A stretch of DNA of 15,554 bases. Origin: an uncultured Clostridia bacterium (lineage in GTDB: Bacteria; Bacillota; Clostridia; Christensenellales; Borkfalkiaceae). Shown here piece by piece: positions 12,074-15,554 of this stretch. A program made the translations under genes and the position numbers. Position 1 is the first letter of the stretch. The number at the start of each line of letters is the position of its first letter. The notes beneath the pieces were generated by a model, which made no database searches, was not told the DNA's origin, and was given only the letters and a program-made list of their open reading frames with translations. Location: positions 1 to 15,554 of the forward strand of contig CANRFD010000026.1 in the NCBI GenBank assembly GCA_947629845.1. Direction: 5' to 3'.

Positions 12074-12327
12074 ACGGCGCACCGCTTGAGATATTCGTCC
12101 AACAGATCGAGAGAGTCCGTCCCCTGCGGGCGGCTCTTTTTTTTGTCCTCTGCGGGCGGCGCGGGCTGCTCCGCCTGCGGCGCGCCCTCCTGCCGCACCG
12201 ACTGCGCGAGCATCGCAAGCAGCTCGCGGTTTTCCTTGTAGAAGCCGAGAAAGTCGCGCAGGGAGTTGCGGAGGGAGGAATTTTTGTCGAGCGAGGCGAG
12301 TATGAACAGCAAGATCACCGTTTCCAT
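12070..12327 (-). CDS. Small protein of unknown function, 82-85 aa, with a hydrophobic N-terminus
   Basis: Not recognised. The protein begins with a short hydrophobic stretch (ETVILLFILASL) followed by KNSSLRNSLRDFLGFYKENR, a likely amphipathic helix. A Pro/Ala/Glu linker, a KKKSRPQG patch and a helical end SLDLLDEYLKRC complete it. The start is uncertain. GGAGG (12329-12333) is only 1 nt from the ATG at 12327, too close, but 10 nt from an in-frame GTG at 12318, which may be the true start (82 residues). It is convergent with the S41 gene (stop codons overlap at 12070-12073) and contains that operon's apparent terminator within its coding sequence. It is divergent from the 88-aa gene. Both the small size and overlap keep confidence moderate. 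Confidence 0.55.
   Translation of the reverse strand: METVILLFILASLDKNSSLRNSLRDFLGFYKENRELLAMLAQSVRQEGAPQAEQPAPPAEDKKKSRPQGTDSLDLLDEYLKRCAV
12113..12144 (+). terminator. Rho-independent terminator of the regulator/S41 operon, inside the antisense small gene
   Basis: GAG-t-CCG-t-CCC (12113-12123) pairs with GGGCGGCTC (12128-12136) around a 4-nt loop with two single-base bulges. Eight T (12137-12144) follow. It lies 40 bp after the S41 stop, within the coding sequence of the convergent gene, where the T run encodes a Lys cluster on the other strand. Confidence 0.65.
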
Positions 12328-12344
12328 ACCTCCATGCTATGCCG

Positions 12345-12374
12345 CTGTCAAAAAAGCTGTTCCCCGCATACAAT
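12345..12374 (+). promoter_or_regulatory. Weak candidate promoter of the 88-aa protein gene
   Basis: CTGTCA (12345-12350), an 18-bp spacer and TACAAT (12369-12374) match the housekeeping consensus at 4 and 5 of 6 positions and would start transcription shortly before AGAGGTG. The same bases read on the minus strand contain TTGACA (12351-12346), so the region may hold divergent promoters. Confidence 0.35.
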
Positions 12375-12390
12375 GGCAAGAGAGGTGACT

Positions 12391-12657
12391 ATGAAGGATT
12401 TCGCAAGCTACGAAGGCGGAGAGCGCAGAAGCTCCGAAGAGTGGGCCAAGGAGGCGGAGGAGATCGCCGGGCAGTACGCCGGCAAGGGCGAGGGCGACAT
12501 CCTGCGCGCCATCTACGCGCGCGCCGTGGAGGGAAAACGCAACGGCACGCTCACCAACGAACAGATCGACGAATTTTACGCGCGCTTTTCCTCCATGCTC
12601 GACGGCGCCAAGCGCAAGCGGCTGAAAAAGCTCGTCGAGGAACTCAAGCGCATGTAG
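12391..12657 (+). CDS. Small highly charged protein of unknown function, 88 aa
   Basis: Not recognised. The protein appears wholly helical and charged: WAKEAEEIAGQYAGKGEGD, ILRAIYARAVEGKRNGTLTN, then EQIDEFYARFSSMLDGAKRK and a basic C-terminus RLKKLVEELKRM. There are no Cys, signal peptide or membrane segments. The start is the ATG at 12391 with AGAGGTG five bases upstream; earlier in-frame starts lack a ribosome binding site and overlap the divergent gene. It is convergent with the class V aminotransferase gene, the two stops being 3 bp apart. The regular layout, with a Gly-Asn turn between helices, suggests a small helical-bundle adaptor, but this is only a description. Confidence 0.7.
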   Translation: MKDFASYEGGERRSSEEWAKEAEEIAGQYAGKGEGDILRAIYARAVEGKRNGTLTNEQIDEFYARFSSMLDGAKRKRLKKLVEELKRM

Positions 12658-12660
12658 CCC

Positions 12661-13773
12661 TTACAGCCGTTTGACGGCGGCAAGGAGCGCGCGCACTTCC
12701 CGCGCCGTCTGGAAGGGGGAAAAGGACGCCCGCACGAGGCCGTCGGGGAAGGTGCCGAGGGAGCGGTGGGCGAGCGGGGCGCAGTGCAAACCGCCGCGCA
12801 CGGCGATGTTCTCCCGCTCCGAGAGCCGCATGGCGACCTCCTCGGAGGGCAGCCTTTTATGGGCGAAGGAAACGATGCCGCAGGCGTTGGGCTCGGAGTA
12901 GGGCACGACGTCCCCCGTCGCCTTCAGCCCCTCGAGGGCGGCGGCGGTGAGCGCAAAGAGGCGCTCCGCATGCTCCTTTCCGTGCGCCCGCACGATGAGC
13001 GCGCCCTCGAAGAGGGAGGCGATGGCGGGATAGGAGAGGGTGCCGCTCTCGAGGCGGTCGGGATAAAATTCGGGCATGCGCGGGTTGAAGCTCTCGCTGC
13101 CCGTTCCGCCGAAAAGGACGGGACGGGGTGAAAAACGCTCGGAGAAGAGGAGGACGCCCGCACCTTGAATGGCATGCAGCCCCTTGTGCCCCGCGAGCGC
13201 GAGCGCGTCGATGCCCGCAGATCTCATGGCAACGAGGACGTGCCCCGCGCCCTGCGCGCCGTCCACGACGAGCAGCACGCGCTTCGGCAGCTGCGCGCGG
13301 ATGGCGGCGAGCGGGGGAGCGTACCCCGTGACGTTGGAGGCCGCCGTGACGACGCACATTTTGGTGTTGGGCTTGACGAGGGCGGCGAACGTCTCGGGGA
13401 GCAGCTTTCCGTCCGTGAGCGGGGCGACGTCGTACTCCACGCCCTCCGTCTCGCGGAGGTGTTCGAGCGGGCGCAGCACGGCGTTGTGTTCGAGGCCGCT
13501 GCAGATGACGTGATCCCCGCGGGAGAGCCCGCCGAGAATGGCGATGTTGAGCGCTTCCGTGCAATTTTTGGTAAAGACGACGCGTTCGAACCCGTAGCCG
13601 CCGAAGAGCTCCGATAAAAGATCGCGGCAGGCGAGCACGCGTTCGGCGAGCGCGAGGGCGAGCTTGTGCCCGCTCCTGCCCGCGTTGGCGCAAGATTTCA
13701 TGGAAGCGAGCACGGCGTTTTGCACGCTCGCAGGTTTGAAGCCGCCCGTTGCGGCGTTGTCGAGATAGATCAT
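12661..13773 (-). CDS. Class V aminotransferase, cysteine desulfurase-like (TIGR01977 type)
   Basis: This 370-residue PLP enzyme is of the cysteine desulfurase/selenocysteine lyase group, which takes sulfur (or selenium) from cysteine onto an active-site Cys. Visible features are YLDNAATGGFKP, GRSGHKLALALAERV (32-46), the cofactor segment FTKNCTEALN and VVDGAQGAGH (Asp171, Gln174). The Schiff-base Lys197 sits in LAGHKGLHAIQGAGVL, and the mobile Cys331 in RGGLHCAPLAH. This pattern matches the EF2568-type subfamily rather than IscS/NifS. The start is the ATG at 13773, with GGGGTGA six bases upstream; a GTG nine bases earlier (13782) lies inside that ribosome binding site. It is divergent, 53 bp apart, from the DUF3343 gene, a neighbour expected to accept sulfur or selenium. 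The exact acceptor is unknown. Confidence 0.88.
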   Translation of the reverse strand: MIYLDNAATGGFKPASVQNAVLASMKSCANAGRSGHKLALALAERVLACRDLLSELFGGYGFERVVFTKNCTEALNIAILGGLSRGDHVICSGLEHNAVLRPLEHLRETEGVEYDVAPLTDGKLLPETFAALVKPNTKMCVVTAASNVTGYAPPLAAIRAQLPKRVLLVVDGAQGAGHVLVAMRSAGIDALALAGHKGLHAIQGAGVLLFSERFSPRPVLFGGTGSESFNPRMPEFYPDRLESGTLSYPAIASLFEGALIVRAHGKEHAERLFALTAAALEGLKATGDVVPYSEPNACGIVSFAHKRLPSEEVAMRLSERENIAVRGGLHCAPLAHRSLGTFPDGLVRASFSPFQTAREVRALLAAVKRL

Positions 13774-13777
13774 ACCG

Positions 13778-13806
13778 TTCACCCCGGGAAAAGATATATC
13801 TATTAT
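13778..13806 (+). promoter_or_regulatory. Candidate promoter of the DUF3343 gene
   Basis: TTCACC (13778-13783), a 17-bp spacer and TATTAT (13801-13806) fit a housekeeping promoter at 4 and 5 of 6. The same AT patch gives a TATAAT on the minus strand (13807-13802) for the divergent aminotransferase gene, but without a clear -35. Confidence 0.4.
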
Positions 13807-13826
13807 ACGAAGGCAGGAAGGATATC

Positions 13827-14069
13827 ATGACCATATTGGCTGTTTTCAGGTCGCGTGCACAGGCGCTCGACTGTGTTTCCCGTTTGCGCGAGGCGGGGGT
13901 GCCCGCGCAGCTCGTCTCCACGCCGCGCGAGGCGGAAGTGGGATGCGGCGTCTCGGTAAAATTCGAGGAAGCGTTCCTTCCCCGCGCCCGCGCTCTGCTG
14001 CAAAAGCGCAAATATTCCTCCTTTTCGGGCTGGATGAAGCGCACGGAGCGGGGATTTTTCTACCTGTAA
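13827..14069 (+). CDS. DUF3343 family putative Se/S carrier protein
   Basis: This 80-residue cytosolic protein resembles the DUF3343 family, described as a putative selenium/sulfur carrier. It begins ILAVFRSRAQALDCVSRLRE (3-22), then GVPAQLVSTPREAEVGCGVSVKF. The Cys in the CG pair (position 44) is the conserved family Cys and the likely thiol carrier. A basic C-terminus (QKRKYSSFSGWMKRTERGFF) is a little longer than usual. GGAAGG lies just before the ATG; longer in-frame starts would run into the divergent promoter. Its partner is the divergent cysteine desulfurase-like gene, a neighbourhood known for this family. The biochemical role of DUF3343 has been proposed from gene neighbourhood rather than proven, as far as I recall. 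Confidence 0.8.
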   Translation: MTILAVFRSRAQALDCVSRLREAGVPAQLVSTPREAEVGCGVSVKFEEAFLPRARALLQKRKYSSFSGWMKRTERGFFYL

Positions 14070-14073
14070 AATA

Positions 14074-14102
14074 TTGTAATTTTGCGCGGGATGCGGTATA
14101 AT
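14074..14102 (+). promoter_or_regulatory. Promoter placed so that the nth mRNA would start at its ATG
   Basis: TTGTAA (14074-14079), a 17-bp spacer and a perfect TATAAT (14097-14102) predict transcription from about 14109, which is the A of the nth start codon. The -35 lies in an AT-rich partial palindrome right after the DUF3343 stop. Confidence 0.6.
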
Positions 14103-14108
14103 GGGCGC

Positions 14109-14735
14109 ATGGACACCAACGAAAAAATTCTCGCGATACTCGCAGAGCTCTATCCCGACGCGCGCCCCGCGCTCAGGTTCGGGAGCGCATACGAACTGCT
14201 CGTCGCCGTCATCCTGTCGGCGCAGTGCACCGACGAGCGGGTGAACAAGGTGACGGAGGTGCTGTTCCGCGAGCACAACACGCCGCAGAGCATGCTCGCG
14301 CTCTCGCAGGAGCAGCTCGAGAAGTACATCTTCTCGTGCGGGTTTTACCGCAACAAGGCGGCGCACATCCTCTCCGCCTCGCGCGACATCCTCGAAAAAT
14401 TCGGCGGCGAGGTGCCCTCGACTTTGGAGGAGCTCCGCACCCTTGCGGGCGTCGGCAGAAAGACGGCGAACGTCGTCTATTCCGTCGCGTTCGGCGGCGA
14501 CGCCATCGCCGTGGATACCCACGTGTTCCGCGTTGCCAACCGCTTGGGGCTCGCCGAGGGCAAGACGCCCGAACAGGTGGAGGAGGGGCTGATGCGCGCC
14601 ATTCCGCAGAGCGATTGGTCGAAGGCGCACCACTGGCTCATCTTTCACGGGCGGCGGGTGTGCCGCTCGCAGAAGCCCGACTGCGCGAATTGCCCGCTTT
14701 CCCCCGATTGCAAATTTTACGGGGAACACGCATAA
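14109..14735 (+). CDS. nth: Endonuclease III (DNA glycosylase/AP lyase)
   Basis: This 208-residue base-excision repair enzyme removes oxidised pyrimidines and nicks abasic sites. It has the full set of signatures: LLVAVILSAQCTDERVNKV (30-48), and the helix-hairpin-helix LRTLAGVGRKTANVV with catalytic Lys118. VDTHVFRVANRLGL carries catalytic Asp136. The [4Fe-4S] ligands at Cys185, 192, 195 and 201 have the classic C-X6-C-X2-C-X5-C spacing. Length matches E. coli Nth (211). The start chosen is the ATG at 14109, whose MDTNEKILAIL N-terminus is usual for the family. The earlier in-frame ATG 14091 and TTG 14082 overlap the promoter. None of the three has a clear ribosome binding site, so the message may be leaderless. 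Confidence 0.95.
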   Translation: MDTNEKILAILAELYPDARPALRFGSAYELLVAVILSAQCTDERVNKVTEVLFREHNTPQSMLALSQEQLEKYIFSCGFYRNKAAHILSASRDILEKFGGEVPSTLEELRTLAGVGRKTANVVYSVAFGGDAIAVDTHVFRVANRLGLAEGKTPEQVEEGLMRAIPQSDWSKAHHWLIFHGRRVCRSQKPDCANCPLSPDCKFYGEHA

Positions 14736-14742
14736 ACTCCCG

Positions 14743-14777
14743 CCTCCTCGTCCATAACGGACGCAGGAGGTTTTTTT
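14743..14777 (+). terminator. Terminator of nth that also contains the next gene's ribosome binding site
   Basis: An 11-bp stem (14743-14753 with 14759-14770, bulged C at 14764, 5-nt loop) is followed by seven T (14771-14777), a strong Rho-independent terminator. The AGGAGG at 14765-14770 in its 3' arm is the Shine-Dalgarno of the gene starting at 14778, and the T run is the spacer. Confidence 0.8.
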
Positions 14778-14975
14778 ATGACCAATCTCACGGCCAAAGA
14801 TCTGGATGTTTTGAGCCACATTCTCACGGGAGAGGAAATGGCGTGCAAGAAGGCGCGCATCTACGCCAACACGCTGACCGACGTCGCCCTTGCGCAGGAA
14901 ATGGACCGCATCGCCTGCGCCCATGCGGAGCGGTTCTCCGCACTGTTCGCTATTCTCAACGGAGGTAAAAAATGA
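14778..14975 (+). CDS. Small CotF/ferritin-like spore coat-associated protein, 65 aa
   Basis: This 65-residue helical protein reads as a helix-turn-helix bundle: LTAKDLDVLSHILTGEEMAC, KKARIYANTLTDVALAQEMD, then RIACAHAERFSALFAILNG. This is the pattern of the short partner proteins found next to CotF genes in Clostridia (elements such as EEMACKKARIYA and a His in CAHAERF). No membrane segment or signal peptide is present. AGGAGG lies exactly seven bases before the ATG but is buried in the nth terminator stem, so translation should depend on opening or escaping that hairpin. It overlaps the full CotF gene by ATGA, so the two are made together, most likely in the mother cell during sporulation (inference). 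No sporulation promoter is clear. Confidence 0.75.
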   Translation: MTNLTAKDLDVLSHILTGEEMACKKARIYANTLTDVALAQEMDRIACAHAERFSALFAILNGGKK

Positions 14976-15262
14976 AACAGAGCAAAAAAGACGTGTCGCT
15001 CTCCGAAAAGGACGCCTTGCAGGACTTGCTCGACTGCGAAAAGCTGCTGATGAGCTACTACGCCGCCGCGCTGACAGAGGGGAGCTGCCGCCCCTTCCGC
15101 AAGGAAATTCTGAAGAATTACTCGGAGAACGCGGAGACGCAGTTTACCGTGTTCGAACAGATGCTCTCCCGCGGGTACTACGAGGTGCAGCCCGCCGCGA
15201 AGATGCTCGTCGACGAGAAAACCGAGACGTTCTCCAAGACGCTCAAGCAGATCGCGCGGTAA
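14972..15262 (+). CDS. CotF-family spore coat protein, 96 aa
   Basis: This 96-residue protein is of the CotF (coat protein F) family, four-helix-bundle-like proteins of the inner spore coat. Visible are SEKDALQDLLDCEKLLMSYY, AAALTEGSCRPFRKEILKNY, then ENAETQFTVFEQMLSRGYYE and VQPAAKMLVDEKTETFSKTL. The QMLSRGYYEVQPA part is the family hallmark (usually M-x-x-x-GWY-x-V-x-x-A), here with Tyr for Trp. It is shorter than Bacillus CotF but normal for Clostridia. Its ATG overlaps the stop of the small partner gene by ATGA, with GGAGG upstream. It is the second gene of a likely three-gene sporulation unit ending at the terminator at 15455. Confidence 0.85.
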   Translation: MKQSKKDVSLSEKDALQDLLDCEKLLMSYYAAALTEGSCRPFRKEILKNYSENAETQFTVFEQMLSRGYYEVQPAAKMLVDEKTETFSKTLKQIAR

Positions 15263-15337
15263 AAATTGCCGCTGCCGCGCGCGGGCGGCGGGGCATAGCG
15301 GGCGCAAAAGTTGCACAAACTCTCCTCGGAGGGCGGT

Positions 15338-15448
15338 ATGAAAAAGAAGAAAAAGACGGAAAAATATGCGCATAATCCCAAGTACTCCATGATCTATCCC
15401 GACGCGGACGAACGCGACGGCGGCGTGGTCTCCACGGGAGAGAGCTGA
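15338..15448 (+). CDS. Possible 36-aa basic/acidic small protein
   Basis: This short frame starts with MKKKKKTEKYAHNPKYS and continues MIYPDADERDGGVVSTGES, ending TGA at 15446-15448. GGAGGG (15328-15333) sits four bases before the ATG and a strong terminator begins six bases after the stop, both as expected of a real last gene. The N-terminal half is strongly basic and the C-terminal half acidic. There is no hydrophobic segment. It follows the CotF gene by 75 bp with no promoter visible, so it may be part of the same sporulation unit. I do not recognise the family; coding status rests on layout only. Confidence 0.55.
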   Translation: MKKKKKTEKYAHNPKYSMIYPDADERDGGVVSTGES

Positions 15449-15454
15449 CCTGTG

Positions 15455-15488
15455 CCCCCTCGGCCGTTTGCCGACGGGGGTTATTTTT
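15455..15488 (+). terminator. Rho-independent terminator closing the coat-protein unit
   Basis: CCCCC-T-CGGC (15455-15464) pairs with GCCG-A-c-GGGGG (15470-15480) around a 5-nt loop with one bulged C, followed by TTATTTTT. Confidence 0.82.
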
Positions 15489-15515
15489 GATTTCATCTTT
15501 TTTCCTTCCCCGCCC

Positions 15516-15554
15516 CCGCGCGGCGCGCCCCCCATAGGGGGGCGCGCCGCGCGG
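15516..15554. repeat. Perfect 18-bp GC-only palindrome at the window end
   Basis: The arms 15516-15533 and 15537-15554 are exactly complementary, contain only G and C, and enclose ATA. Three further C (15513-15515) lie outside the left arm, so the pairing may continue beyond the window. No T run follows in either direction within view, so it is not a usual terminator. Confidence 0.9.

Noticed and set aside
12323..12351. Strong minus-strand promoter (TTGACA at 12351-12346) for the 85-aa gene
   Set aside because: The matching -10 would be TATGGA inside the start region, putting the start of transcription past the GGAGG. It was kept only as a remark because the same bases can serve the plus-strand gene.
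10802..12379. 525-codon minus-strand frame opposite the S41 protease
   Set aside because: The plus frame has a signal anchor, a PDZ-like region and a full S41 catalytic triad. The minus frame is a compositional shadow.
15267..15294. Terminator directly after the CotF gene
   Set aside because: The GC-rich partial palindrome has no T run after it and several mismatches; the real terminator is at 15455-15488.
1..15554. tRNA, rRNA, riboswitch, prophage, insertion sequence or integrase
   Set aside because: No cloverleaf, rRNA core sequence, known riboswitch leader, transposase or integrase motif was seen on either strand by eye; small structured RNAs could still be missed without a covariance search.

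Overview
The window looks like chromosomal DNA of a GC-rich, spore-forming member of the Clostridia (Bacillota), probably an uncultured gut lineage. The evidence is a pair of CotF-type coat proteins, an RsbV/RsbW/SigB-type sigma-factor operon, a DUF3343/cysteine-desulfurase-like pair, A-type (TTGACA/TATAAT) promoters and strong GGAGG ribosome binding sites. The exact lineage is inference. No rRNA, tRNA, CRISPR array, transposase or phage gene was seen.

Layout. (1) 1-448: end of a carbohydrate ABC-transporter ATPase with a long charged tail. (2) 449-1307: a gene-free stretch with a 46-bp tandem repeat, a terminator and an island of palindromic repeats. (3) 1366-5350: a likely four-gene operon behind a good promoter. 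It holds a His-rich heavy-metal permease, a hisC broken by an internal deletion, a divergent possible glycerol-1-phosphate-dehydrogenase-fold protein, and an AraL/NagD-type HAD phosphatase. (4) 5418-7172: four genes joined by three ATGA overlaps: a STAS anti-anti-sigma factor, a degenerate RsbW-like protein without its ATP-site Asn, a SigB/F/G-class sigma factor, and a second GHKL-type protein that keeps the N box. A SigB-like promoter lies just upstream. (5) 7173-7757: a second repeat island made of the same modules, in the same orientation, as the first. (6) 7807-9468 (minus): an 8-TM protein with a conserved-looking C-terminal domain. It diverges, across an AT-rich gap, from (7) 9788-12073: a PucR/CdaR-type regulator and a membrane-anchored S41 (CtpA-like) protease. 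(8) 12070-12657: two small unknown proteins. (9) 12661-14069: a class V aminotransferase (cysteine desulfurase-like) divergent from a DUF3343 putative Se/S carrier. (10) 14109-14735: nth, possibly leaderless. (11) 14778-15448: two overlapping CotF-type genes and a 36-codon ORF, then a terminator and a perfect 18-bp GC palindrome at the window end.

The strongest candidates for something new are two. The first is the sigma-factor operon, which splits anti-sigma features over two imperfect GHKL proteins. The second is the family of intergenic hairpins: their arms vary but stay complementary, and ten of them are capped by the same C-GNA-G triloop, a structure known to be very stable in single-stranded DNA.
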